In this document: positions 16,875-24,299 of the stretch, piece after piece
Numbering within the stretch: position 1 is the stretch's first letter
How the letters are laid out: each line of letters starts with the position of its first letter
DNA from: Burkholderiaceae bacterium 16
GTDB taxonomy: Bacteria; Pseudomonadota; Gammaproteobacteria; Burkholderiales; Burkholderiaceae
Direction: 5' to 3'
DNA length: 64,000 bases
NCBI GenBank assembly: GCA_000955785.1
Contig: JYOD01000050.1
Location: 62,001 to 126,000, forward strand
Program-made: the position numbers and the translations under genes
Notes under the pieces: generated by a model
What the model saw: only the letters and a program-made list of their open reading frames with translations
What the model was told of the DNA's origin: nothing
Databases searched by the model: none

Positions 16875-18068
16875 TTACTCTTCCTCATCCAGCGGTAGCG
16901 CCCGGCGCGGCGGTGGCGGCCGCTTGCCGATCATCACAGTCAGTTCGGTCGGCTTGCCACGGCGCACAACCTTCATCTTCACCTCCGCGCCCGGCTTGAG
17001 CTGGGCGATGGCGTTGAGCAGGGCGGTGGTGTCGGTAATGCCTTGCCCATCCACCGAGACCAGCACGTCGCCCGGCTTCACGCCCGCCTTGTCGGCCGGG
17101 CCGCCCTGGACCACGGCCGCGATCAGCGCGCCTTCCTTGGCTTCGAGGCCGAACGACTCGGCGATTTCGGGTGTCATGTCCTGCGGCTCCACGCCAATCC
17201 AGCCGCGCGTCACCGAACCGGTCGAGATGATCGATTCCATCACCTGCTTGGCGGTGGAAACGGGAATGGCGAAGCCAATGCCCAGCGAGCCGCCCGAGCG
17301 CGAATAAATGGCCGTGTTGACGCCCAGCAGGTTGCCCTGGGCATCGACCAGCGCGCCGCCCGAATTGCCGGGGTTGATCGCCGCGTCGGTCTGGATGAAG
17401 TTCTCGAAGGTGTTGATCCCCAGATGGCTGCGGCCCAGCGCCGAGACAATGCCCATGGTGACGGTCTGGCCGACGCCAAAGGGATTGCCGATGGCCAGCA
17501 CCACATCGCCAACCTTGACGTTCTCGATGCGCCCCAGCGTGATCGCCGGCAGATCCTTGAGGGTGATCTTCAGTACGGCCAGGTCGGTTTCCGGATCCGA
17601 GCCCACCACCTTGGCGTTGGCTTTGCGACCGTCGGTCAGCGCCACCTCGATCTCATCGGCGCCGTCCACCACATGGTGGTTGGTTAGAATATAACCTTCC
17701 GCGCTGACGATCACGCCCGAGCCCAGGCTGGACACCGGCTCCTGGCGTTCCGGCAGGCGGTCGCCAAAGAAGAAGCGGAACCAGGGGTCTTCTGCCTGCG
17801 GATTAGGCGTGTGCTTGCTGCCGTTCTTGCTGGTAAAGATATTCACCACTGCGGGCATCGCCTGCTGGGCCGCATCGCTGTATGAGCCCTGCGCCGAAGA
17901 GCCGGCCACGTTGGGGACGACCTCCTTCAGCGCGACAATGGGCGAACCGGATTGCACGGCGACCCGGCCACGCTGCAGCCATTCGGGTTTGAGTGTGGCC
18001 ACGACGAACCACACTGCCAGTACAACGGTGACAGCCTGGGCAAAGAACAGCCAAAAGCGGCGCAACAT
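16875..18068 (-). CDS. HtrA/DegS-type serine endoprotease (family S1C) with one PDZ domain
   Basis: A 397-residue protein anchored by an N-terminal transmembrane segment (about 5-24). The trypsin-like triad is visible: His132 in TNHHVVDG, Asp162 in SDPETDLAVLK and Ser236 in GNSGGAL. A single PDZ domain spans about 290-375, and the tail is Pro/Arg then acidic. One PDZ plus a membrane anchor resembles DegS, which cuts anti-sigma factors in envelope stress signalling, although many betaproteobacterial copies are annotated as DegQ or MucD. The start lies only 19 bases from the start of the divergent NIF3 gene. Confidence 0.92.
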   Translation of the reverse strand: MLRRFWLFFAQAVTVVLAVWFVVATLKPEWLQRGRVAVQSGSPIVALKEVVPNVAGSSAQGSYSDAAQQAMPAVVNIFTSKNGSKHTPNPQAEDPWFRFFFGDRLPERQEPVSSLGSGVIVSAEGYILTNHHVVDGADEIEVALTDGRKANAKVVGSDPETDLAVLKITLKDLPAITLGRIENVKVGDVVLAIGNPFGVGQTVTMGIVSALGRSHLGINTFENFIQTDAAINPGNSGGALVDAQGNLLGVNTAIYSRSGGSLGIGFAIPVSTAKQVMESIISTGSVTRGWIGVEPQDMTPEIAESFGLEAKEGALIAAVVQGGPADKAGVKPGDVLVSVDGQGITDTTALLNAIAQLKPGAEVKMKVVRRGKPTELTVMIGKRPPPPRRALPLDEEE

Positions 18069-18087
18069 ATTGGAGTTTGGGCAGAAA

Positions 18088-18834
18088 ATGAAAATAAAAG
18101 ATCTTGAATTGTACTTGAACGACCTGCTTCAAGTCCCTCGATACAAGGACTATTGCCCGAACGGATGGCAAGTGCAAGGCCGGGCGGAAGTCGAGCATAT
18201 CGTGACAGGCGTGACCGCGAGCCTGGCCCTGGTCGAAGCCGCCATCGAGGCTGGCGCCGATGCCATCCTGGTTCACCACGGTTATTTCTGGAAAAATGAA
18301 GACGCCCGTATCGTCGGGCAAAAACATGCACGCCTGAAGCGCCTGCTGGGTGCAGATGTGAACCTGCTCGCCTATCACTTGCCACTGGATAACCATCCCG
18401 AGTTCGGTAATAACGCCCAGCTCGGCCTGCAACTCGGTTTCACGCCTACCGGCCGCTTCGGCGACGACCAGCTCGGGTGGACCGGTACCTTGCCACAGCC
18501 CATGCCGCTCGCCGCGCTGGCCGCGCACGTAGGCGGTGTGCTCGCGCGCGAGCCGCTGGCCATTGGCGATCCCGAGCAGTTGATTCGCACGGTGGGCTGG
18601 TGCACTGGCGGTGCGCAGGGCTATTTCGACGCAGCCGTGGCGGCGGGCGTGGACGCTTACCTGAGTGGCGAGATTTCCGAGCAGACCACGCACCTTGCGC
18701 GCGAGAGCGGGGTTGCCTACCTGGCGGCAGGGCACCACGCTACGGAGCGTTATGGTATCCAGTCCCTGGGCGAGCACCTGGCGCAGCAATTCGGGCTGCG
18801 CCAAACCTTTATCGATATTCCCAACCCGGTCTGA
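18088..18834 (+). CDS. NIF3/YbgI (DUF34) family dinuclear metal-centre protein
   Basis: A 248-residue NIF3-family protein. Metal ligands are visible as HHGYFW (His63-His64), YHLPLDNHP near 100 and GHHATERYG near 213-221. Family members form hexameric toroids with two metal ions per subunit; GTP cyclohydrolase activity has been proposed for some, but the function is unsettled. Often found beside petABC in betaproteobacteria, as here. It is transcribed divergently from the HtrA-type gene with almost no spacer. Confidence 0.9.
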   Translation: MKIKDLELYLNDLLQVPRYKDYCPNGWQVQGRAEVEHIVTGVTASLALVEAAIEAGADAILVHHGYFWKNEDARIVGQKHARLKRLLGADVNLLAYHLPLDNHPEFGNNAQLGLQLGFTPTGRFGDDQLGWTGTLPQPMPLAALAAHVGGVLAREPLAIGDPEQLIRTVGWCTGGAQGYFDAAVAAGVDAYLSGEISEQTTHLARESGVAYLAAGHHATERYGIQSLGEHLAQQFGLRQTFIDIPNPV

Positions 18835-18840
18835 CGCGCG

Positions 18841-18859
18841 GCCCGGCCATGGGCCGGGC
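18841..18859. other. GC-rich hairpin between the convergent NIF3-family and mscL genes
   Basis: GCCCGGCC, a three-base loop, then GGCCGGGC form a perfect 8-bp stem six bases after the NIF3-family stop and 19 bases before the mscL stop. No T-run on either strand, so termination is uncertain. Confidence 0.4.
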
Positions 18860-18877
18860 GGGCCGCGGCGCGTTCGC

Positions 18878-19312
18878 TTAAGCCTGGCGTGCCTTCAGGC
18901 TGTCGCGGATCTCGCGCAGCAGCACCACGTCTTCCGGTGTGGCGGCGGGCGCTTCAGTCTTGGGCTCTTCGGCGCGCACCTTATTGATGGCACGCACCAT
19001 CATGAAGATGATAAAGGCCAGAATCACGAAATTGACCAGGATGGTCAGGAAATTGCCGTAGGCAAAAACCGGCACGCCCGCTTTTTTCAGCGCGTCGAGC
19101 GTATGCGGGACGCCCGCCGGCGGCTCGGATAGCGCAACGAAGAGATTGGAGAAATCCAGTTTCCCGATAATCCGGCCAACGACCGGCATGATCAGATCAT
19201 TCACCACCGACTCGACAATTTTGCCGAAAGACGCGCCGATAATCACACCGACGGCCAGGTCGATCACGTTGCCACGCATTGCGAAGGTCTTGAATTCCGA
19301 CATCATCCCCAT
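18878..19312 (-). CDS. mscL: Large-conductance mechanosensitive channel MscL
   Basis: A 144-residue inner-membrane channel releasing solutes under hypo-osmotic stress. The MSEFKTFAMRGNVIDLAVGVIIGASFGKIV start is diagnostic (first segment FKTFAMRGNVIDLAVGV); the second transmembrane helix (about 75-100) and the C-terminal bundle VVLLREIRDSLK are present. The ATG at 19312 is preferred because GGGAG lies six bases ahead of it; ATGs at 19306 and 19303 are also possible. It is divergent from petA. Confidence 0.96.
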   Translation of the reverse strand: MGMMSEFKTFAMRGNVIDLAVGVIIGASFGKIVESVVNDLIMPVVGRIIGKLDFSNLFVALSEPPAGVPHTLDALKKAGVPVFAYGNFLTILVNFVILAFIIFMMVRAINKVRAEEPKTEAPAATPEDVVLLREIRDSLKARQA

Positions 19313-19472
19313 GCTTTTCTCCCAGTGTTGCTTTCGTTGAACGGTCGTCAGGATAAAAGCCTGCCGTATCACCGCCCGTAACGCAAGCGTACAAGCCACA
19401 TCGCCGATGTTTGGCCGATTATCGTACGAGGGTGAGCCACTGTCCGCCTTTCAATGCCACATGTGCCTAAGG

Positions 19473-19478
19473 TACAAT
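19473..19478 (+). promoter_or_regulatory. Candidate -10 of the petABC operon
   Basis: TACAAT lies 45 bases ahead of the petA ATG, with a weak TTTCAA about 18 bases upstream, inside the 211-base spacer divergent from mscL. Confidence 0.35.
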
Positions 19479-19523
19479 TTACGGTTGACGCAAAATCTAA
19501 TTTGACATCCCCTGGGGTTTGGA

Positions 19524-20141
19524 ATGAGTGACCAGCAAAACGTGAAGAACGTGGATAAGGGTCGCCGCAATTGGTTGATTGCGACGTCTGTCGCTGGCGG
19601 CATCGGAGGCGTGGCGGTAGCTGTTCCGTTCGTCAGTACGTTTGCGCCGTCAGAGAAGGCAAAGGCCGCCGGAGCACCGGTAGAAGCCGACATCAGCGCG
19701 CTCAAGCCGGGCGAGATGATGACCGTTGAATGGCGCGGCAAACCGGTCTGGATCCTGAAGCGCACCGAGGAAATGCTCTCGTCGCTGAAGAAGACAGATT
19801 CCGAGGTGGCCGACCCCAACTCGGATGTCCCCTTCACCATGCAGACGCCGGAATACTGCAAGAACGAAACCCGTTCGCGCGCAGACCACAAGGACCTGCT
19901 GGTCGTGGTAGGCATCTGCTCCCACCTTGGTTGCTCCCCCTCAGGTCCCTTCGGCGCCGGTTCCAACCCGCAACTCGGCTCCGACCCCGGATTCCTCTGT
20001 CCCTGCCACGGCTCGACCTTCGACCTGGCTGGCCGCGTGTTCAAGAACAAGCCGGCCCCGCAAAACCTCGACGTACCCCCATACCAGTTCCTGTCCGACA
20101 CCAAGATCGTGATCGGCAAGGATGAAAAAGGAGACGCTTGA
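19524..20141 (+). CDS. petA: Ubiquinol-cytochrome c reductase Rieske iron-sulfur subunit
   Basis: A 205-residue Rieske protein of the cytochrome bc1 complex. It has a positively charged N-terminus (KGRRNWL) followed by a membrane anchor (about 18-40) that stays attached, as usual for bc1 Rieske proteins. Ligands to [2Fe-2S] are Cys132 and His134 (CSHLGC) and Cys159 and His162 (CPCHGS); Cys137 and Cys161 should form the stabilising disulfide. First gene of petABC, overlapping or abutting petB. Confidence 0.97.
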   Translation: MSDQQNVKNVDKGRRNWLIATSVAGGIGGVAVAVPFVSTFAPSEKAKAAGAPVEADISALKPGEMMTVEWRGKPVWILKRTEEMLSSLKKTDSEVADPNSDVPFTMQTPEYCKNETRSRADHKDLLVVVGICSHLGCSPSGPFGAGSNPQLGSDPGFLCPCHGSTFDLAGRVFKNKPAPQNLDVPPYQFLSDTKIVIGKDEKGDA

Positions 20142-20143
20142 CC

Positions 20144-21547
20144 ATGGCGGCCGAAAAACAAGTAAAGACGACCGGCTTGCTTGGCTGGATCGACGCGCGC
20201 TTCCCCGCAACCCAACTCTGGGAAGATCACCTTTCCAAGTACTACGCACCGAAGAACTTCAACTTCTGGTACTTCTTCGGCTCGCTGGCCCTGCTGGTGC
20301 TGGTGATCCAGATCGTGACCGGCATCTTCCTGGTGATGAACTACAAGCCGGACGGCACGCTCAACGCCGCCGGCATTCCCGTGGCCTACGCCAGCGTGGA
20401 ATACATCATGCGCGAAGTGCCCTGGGGCTGGCTGGTGCGCTACATGCACTCCACCGGCGCCTCGGCCTTCTTCGTGGTGGTGTACCTGCATATGTTCCGT
20501 GGCCTGCTGTACGGTTCGTACCGCAAGCCGCGTGAGCTGGTCTGGGTATTCGGCTGCCTGATCTTCCTGTGCCTGATGGCAGAAGCCTTCATGGGCTACC
20601 TGCTGCCTTGGGGTCAGATGTCGTACTGGGGCGCCCAGGTGATCGTGAACCTGTTCTCCGCAATCCCCGTGATCGGCCAGGACCTGTCCCTGTTCATCCG
20701 CGGCGACTACGTCGTGAGCGACGCCACGCTGAACCGCTTCTTCTCCTTCCACGTCATCGCCGTGCCGCTGGTGCTGCTGGGCCTGGTGGTCGCGCACATC
20801 ATCGCGCTGCACGAAGTGGGCTCGAACAACCCGGACGGCGTCGAGATCAAGGCCAAGAAGGACGAGAACGGAATCCCGCTGGACGGCATTCCCTTCCACC
20901 CGTACTACTCGGTGCATGACCTGATGGGTGTGGGCGGCTTCCTGATGATCTTCTCCGCGGTGATCTTCTTCTTCCCGGAGGTGGGCGGCTACTTCCTGGA
21001 GTCGAACAACTTCTTCCCGGCCGATCCGCTCAAGACCCCGCCGCACATCGCGCCGGTCTGGTACTTCACGCCGTTCTACTCGATGCTGCGTGCCACCACC
21101 TCGAACTTCCTGCCGATCCTGTGGGTGTTCTTCGCGGTGCTGCTCGGCATGGTGTTCCTGCGTAGCAAGGATGTCCGCATCAAGGCCGGCGCGCTCGCCA
21201 TCGCCGTGATCCTGGCCGTGGGCTTCTACTTCATCGACGCCAAGTTCTGGGGCGTGCTGGTGATGGGTGGCTCGGTGGTGATCCTGTTCTTCCTGCCGTG
21301 GCTCGACCACTCGCCGGTGAAGTCGATCCGCTACCGCCCGTCCTTCCACAAGAGCATCCTCGTCGTCTTCGTGGTGGTGTTCGTCGTGCTCGGCTACCTG
21401 GGCGTACAGCCCCCGTCGCCGGTGGGTGAAAAGGTGTCGCAGCTGGGTACCCTGCTGTATTTCGCCTTCTTCCTGACCATGCCGCTGTGGAGCCGCGTCG
21501 GCCAGTTCAAGCAAGTGCCGGAACGCGTGACGTTCCACCCGCACTGA
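20144..21547 (+). CDS. petB: Cytochrome b subunit of the bc1 complex
   Basis: A 467-residue cytochrome b with eight or more transmembrane segments. Haem-ligand histidines lie in YMHSTGASAFF with YLHMFRG, and in FHVIAVPL with VVAHIIALHEVGSNNP. The Qo motif appears as PxxW-type loop residues around 285-310. It oxidises ubiquinol and passes electrons to the Rieske and c1 subunits. The ATG at 20144 follows AAGGAG; a TTG at 20138 that overlaps the petA stop is an alternative, giving two more residues. Confidence 0.97.
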   Translation: MAAEKQVKTTGLLGWIDARFPATQLWEDHLSKYYAPKNFNFWYFFGSLALLVLVIQIVTGIFLVMNYKPDGTLNAAGIPVAYASVEYIMREVPWGWLVRYMHSTGASAFFVVVYLHMFRGLLYGSYRKPRELVWVFGCLIFLCLMAEAFMGYLLPWGQMSYWGAQVIVNLFSAIPVIGQDLSLFIRGDYVVSDATLNRFFSFHVIAVPLVLLGLVVAHIIALHEVGSNNPDGVEIKAKKDENGIPLDGIPFHPYYSVHDLMGVGGFLMIFSAVIFFFPEVGGYFLESNNFFPADPLKTPPHIAPVWYFTPFYSMLRATTSNFLPILWVFFAVLLGMVFLRSKDVRIKAGALAIAVILAVGFYFIDAKFWGVLVMGGSVVILFFLPWLDHSPVKSIRYRPSFHKSILVVFVVVFVVLGYLGVQPPSPVGEKVSQLGTLLYFAFFLTMPLWSRVGQFKQVPERVTFHPH

Positions 21548-21584
21548 GCCCGGACGAAACCCGACAAGAGCACAAGGACACAAG

Positions 21585-22328
21585 ATGAAAAAGCTGCTTT
21601 CGATTCTCGCGCTGGCCGGCGCCTGCTTTGCCGCCGCGCCCGCCATGGCCAGCGAAGGGGGCTACCCCCTCGAGCCGGCGCCCGTGCAGACCAGCGATCT
21701 CTCCTCGCTGCAGCGCGGCGCCAAGCTGTTCGTCAACTACTGCCTGAACTGTCATGGCGCGTCGATGATGCGGTACAACCGCCTCAAGGACATCGGCCTG
21801 ACCGACGACCAGATTCGCCAGAACCTGCTGTTCTCTGGTGACAAGGTCGGCGACATGATGACCATCGCCATGCAGCCGAAGGAAGCCAAGGCCTTCTTCG
21901 GCGCCCAGCCGCCGGACCTGTCAGTGATTGCCCGCGCCCGCGGCGACGACTGGCTGTACACCTACCTGCGTACCTTCTACCGTGACGACAACCGCGCCAC
22001 GGGCTGGAACAACCTGGTGTTCCCGAGCGTCGGCATGCCGCACGTGCTGTGGGAACTGCAAGGCCAGCGCACCGCCAAGTTCGTCGAAGCCGAAGAGCAT
22101 GGCGAGAAGGTCCACAAGTTCGCCGGTTTCGAGCAGGTCACGCCGGGCAAGATGAGCACGCTCGAGTACGACCAGGCCGTGACCGACCTGGTCGGGTTCC
22201 TGGACTGGATGGCCGAGCCGGCCCAGAACCAGCGCAAGCGCCTGGGCGTCTGGGTGCTGATGTTCCTGGGTGTGTTCACCGTCTTCGCCTGGCGCCTGAA
22301 CGCCTCGTACTGGAAGGACATCAAGTAA
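21585..22328 (+). CDS. petC: Cytochrome c1 subunit of the bc1 complex
   Basis: A 247-residue c-type cytochrome with a signal peptide (cleavage near AMA-SEGG, residue 22), the haem-binding CLNCH at 53-57 and a C-terminal membrane anchor near 218-240 (LGVWVLMFLGVFTVFAW). The axial Met is likely in the MPHVLW or MSTLEY regions; which one was not resolved. It is last in petABC, with a terminator 39 bases downstream. Confidence 0.96.
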   Translation: MKKLLSILALAGACFAAAPAMASEGGYPLEPAPVQTSDLSSLQRGAKLFVNYCLNCHGASMMRYNRLKDIGLTDDQIRQNLLFSGDKVGDMMTIAMQPKEAKAFFGAQPPDLSVIARARGDDWLYTYLRTFYRDDNRATGWNNLVFPSVGMPHVLWELQGQRTAKFVEAEEHGEKVHKFAGFEQVTPGKMSTLEYDQAVTDLVGFLDWMAEPAQNQRKRLGVWVLMFLGVFTVFAWRLNASYWKDIK

Positions 22329-22366
22329 TTCGCGGTAAAGCCCGGAAAGCCTGACGGTTCGAAGGG

Positions 22367-22421
22367 AAAAGGGCTGGAGCGGGCGTTGCGCCAAGCAACA
22401 CCGCACCAGCCCTTTTGCTTT
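22367..22421 (+). terminator. Rho-independent terminator of petABC
   Basis: AAAAGGGCTGG (22367-22377) pairs perfectly with CCAGCCCTTTT (22406-22416) over a 28-base loop; the TTTTGCTTT tail completes it. The 22422-22585 remainder forms the leader of sspA, with CATAAT at 22446-22451 as a weak promoter candidate. Confidence 0.75.
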
Positions 22422-22585
22422 GGATGCTGAGACGGGCCTGATGGTCATAATGTGCCGCTAAGAGCGCTTATGCCTGTCGGGCCCGTGTTTATATATGCCT
22501 CAAGCATCTCTAATTTGCTTTCTGCATATCGGTTCTGCCAGAATACCGATCCAGTCAATCGACCCCGCATCAAAGGAATCCAACC

Positions 22586-23197
22586 ATGATGGTGTTGTAT
22601 TCGGGCACCACCTGCCCGTTCTCCCAACGTTGCCGCCTCGTCCTGTTCGAAAAGGGCATGGATTTCGAGATCCGTGACGTCGACCTGTTCAACAAGCCGG
22701 AAGATATTTCGGTGATGAACCCCTACGGCCAGGTGCCCATCCTGGTCGAGCGCGACCTGATCCTGTACGAGTCGAACATCATCAATGAGTACATCGATGA
22801 GCGTTTCCCGCATCCGCAGCTGATGCCGGCTGATCCGGTGCAGCGCGCCCGTGCGCGACTGTTCCTGTTCAACTTCGAAAAGGAACTCTTCACGCACGTC
22901 TACGCCCTCGAAAACGAAAAGGGCAAGGCTGCCGAGAAGAACCACGAGCGCGCCCGCGCCGCCATCCGCGATCGCCTGACCCAGCTCGCGCCGATCTTCG
23001 TCAAGAACAAGTACATGCTCGGCGAAGAGTTCTCGATGCTCGACGTCGCCATCGCTCCGCTGCTGTGGCGCCTGGATCATTACGGTATCGAACTGTCGAA
23101 GAACGCCGCACCGCTGCTCAAGTACGCCGAGCGCATTTTCAGCCGCCCGGCCTACATCGAAGCGCTCACCCCGTCTGAAAAGGTGATGCGCCGCTAA
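22586..23197 (+). CDS. sspA: Stringent starvation protein A (GST-fold)
   Basis: A 203-residue GST-fold protein. The N-terminal thioredoxin-like half shows SGTTCPFSQRCRLVLFEKG and NPYGQVPILVERDLILYESNIINEY; the helical C-terminal half shows the PAYIEALTPSE end. SspA binds RNA polymerase and modulates transcription under starvation and acid stress in gammaproteobacteria; the role is inferred here. The petABC-sspA-sspB order is characteristic of beta and gammaproteobacteria. Confidence 0.93.
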   Translation: MMVLYSGTTCPFSQRCRLVLFEKGMDFEIRDVDLFNKPEDISVMNPYGQVPILVERDLILYESNIINEYIDERFPHPQLMPADPVQRARARLFLFNFEKELFTHVYALENEKGKAAEKNHERARAAIRDRLTQLAPIFVKNKYMLGEEFSMLDVAIAPLLWRLDHYGIELSKNAAPLLKYAERIFSRPAYIEALTPSEKVMRR

Positions 23198-23255
23198 ACC
23201 GGCCCGGCCCGAGGCCAAGCGCTTCGGGCCACCGGACTGCGCCACTGGAAGCACA

Positions 23256-23753
23256 ATGCCTGAAACCTCCACCAAGCCCTACCTGATCCGCGCCATTTAC
23301 GAGTGGTGCACGGACAACGGCTTCACGCCGTACATCGCCGTCTTCGTCGACGCCAACACCAGCGTGCCGCGCGAGTTCGTCAAGAACAACGAAATCGTGC
23401 TCAACGTCAGCTTCGACGCCACCAGCGGCCTGGACATGGGCAACGAGTGGATCGGCTTCAGCGCCCGCTTTGGCGGCATCTCGCGCAAGATCGACGTTCC
23501 GATCGAAAACGTCCTCGCCATCTACGCCCGTGAGAACGGGCAGGGCATGGCCTTCCCTGTGGAACGCAGCGTCCCCGAAACCCAGGCCGCCACGGAGCGT
23601 GAGAACAACCCGCCGCCCAAGCTGTCCTCGGTGGAAAGCGAGGCCCCGGTCACAGTGGAAGACAGCGATGACCACGATGGTGACGACGAACCCACGCCGC
23701 CGCCCGTATCCCGCATCGGTGCCAAGAAGCCCTCGTTGAAGGTGGTGAAGTAA
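23256..23753 (+). CDS. sspB: ClpXP protease specificity-enhancing factor SspB
   Basis: A 165-residue SspB. The structured N-terminal half (KPYLIRAIYEWCTDNGFTPY, YIAVFVD, NEIVLNVSFDA, IDVPIENVLAIYARENGQG) binds SsrA tags, and the flexible acidic tail (about 100-150, EDSDDHDGDDE) ends in a KKPSLKVVK ClpX-binding peptide. It delivers SsrA-tagged proteins from stalled ribosomes to ClpXP. Immediately follows sspA. Confidence 0.95.
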   Translation: MPETSTKPYLIRAIYEWCTDNGFTPYIAVFVDANTSVPREFVKNNEIVLNVSFDATSGLDMGNEWIGFSARFGGISRKIDVPIENVLAIYARENGQGMAFPVERSVPETQAATERENNPPPKLSSVESEAPVTVEDSDDHDGDDEPTPPPVSRIGAKKPSLKVVK

Positions 23754-23789
23754 GCGCAGGAACCCATCGTCAATTTGCGCCGCATGCAG

Positions 23790-23795
23790 TAGAAT
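23790..23795 (+). promoter_or_regulatory. Candidate -10 element of the tRNA-Thr gene
   Basis: TAGAAT ends 19 bases before the mature tRNA 5' end. No convincing -35 hexamer is visible at the usual distance. Confidence 0.35.
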
Positions 23796-23814
23796 CGCGG
23801 TCTGCACCAAACAT

Positions 23815-23890
23815 GCCGGCTTAGCTCATCAGGTAGAGCAGTTGATTTGTAATCATCAGGTGGCGGGTTCGAGTCCTGCAGCCGGCACCA
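23815..23890 (+). tRNA. tRNA-Thr (anticodon UGU)
   Basis: A 76-base cloverleaf with encoded CCA end. The acceptor stem GCCGGCT pairs with AGCCGGC, the D stem GCTC with GAGC, and the T stem GCGGG with CCTGC. The anticodon loop TTTGTAA gives UGU, reading ACA and probably other ACN codons. The anticodon stem GTTGA/TCATC has a U28-U42 mismatch. A strong terminator follows at 23924. Confidence 0.95.
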
Positions 23891-23907
23891 GCTTCAAGTA
23901 CCAAGCA

Positions 23908-23986
23908 GTCCAGAGAAGTCCAGAAACCCGCGTGAGATCAAGTATCTACGCGGGTTTTTTGTTTTTCGACGTCCAGGAGGGTCCAG
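23908..23986. repeat. Two pairs of GTCCAG motifs flanking the tRNA terminator
   Basis: GTCCAG occurs at 23908-23913 and 23918-23923, then at 23971-23976 and 23981-23986. In each pair the copies start exactly 10 bases apart, one helical turn. The layout beside a tRNA 3' end resembles protein-binding sites at an integration site, but no integrase gene is present. Confidence 0.5.
23924..23966 (+). terminator. Rho-independent terminator downstream of tRNA-Thr
   Basis: AAACCCGCGT (23924-23933) pairs perfectly with ACGCGGGTTT (23948-23957) over a 14-base loop and is followed by TTTGTTTTT. Confidence 0.85.
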
Positions 23987-24299
23987 TGGCCTCCGGGAGG
24001 GTGTTGCCACGGGGCAGGTCGGGTAGCAACGACTTTTCGCTCGTGACGGGTCATGCCATAAATCAGGAGAGTCGGCATCTCGCGCAACACCAATGCGCCG
24101 CAGCGTTTGCCACGCAGTGGCCCGCAACTGGTCCACGAGTCGAGCCGATAGAGCACCGAGGCACGGGGCTGACCGCGCGGCATTAGATACACTACGCGCT
24201 TCCCGATGGGCGCAGCGTCTATCAACGCAACTCGGCGTCGCGCCTGCCCAGTCGGGATGTGGATCTTCATCAACTGGCAACAAAGGGAGTCACTGCGCG
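23987..24299. other. Spacer with no confident gene downstream of tRNA-Thr
   Basis: About 310 bases. The minus strand is open from 24273 to 23938 (111 codons, starting MMKIHIPTGQARRR), but it runs through the tRNA terminator and shows no known domain, so it is not called. The end of the spacer supplies AGGGAG ahead of the next gene. Confidence 0.4.

Noticed and set aside
16443..16898. Plus-strand frame of 151 codons after the porin
   Set aside because: It begins inside the porin terminator and ends antisense to the HtrA-type gene; the translation has no family features.
19451..21646. Long open frame (about 730 codons) on the minus strand opposite petA and petB
   Set aside because: It is antisense to clearly conserved respiratory genes; its His/Gln/Asp/Arg-rich composition is the usual shadow of GC-rich coding sequence.
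23938..24273. Minus-strand frame of 111 codons downstream of tRNA-Thr
   Set aside because: It reads through the tRNA terminator, has no recognised domain and no clear ribosome-binding site. A relic island gene remains possible.
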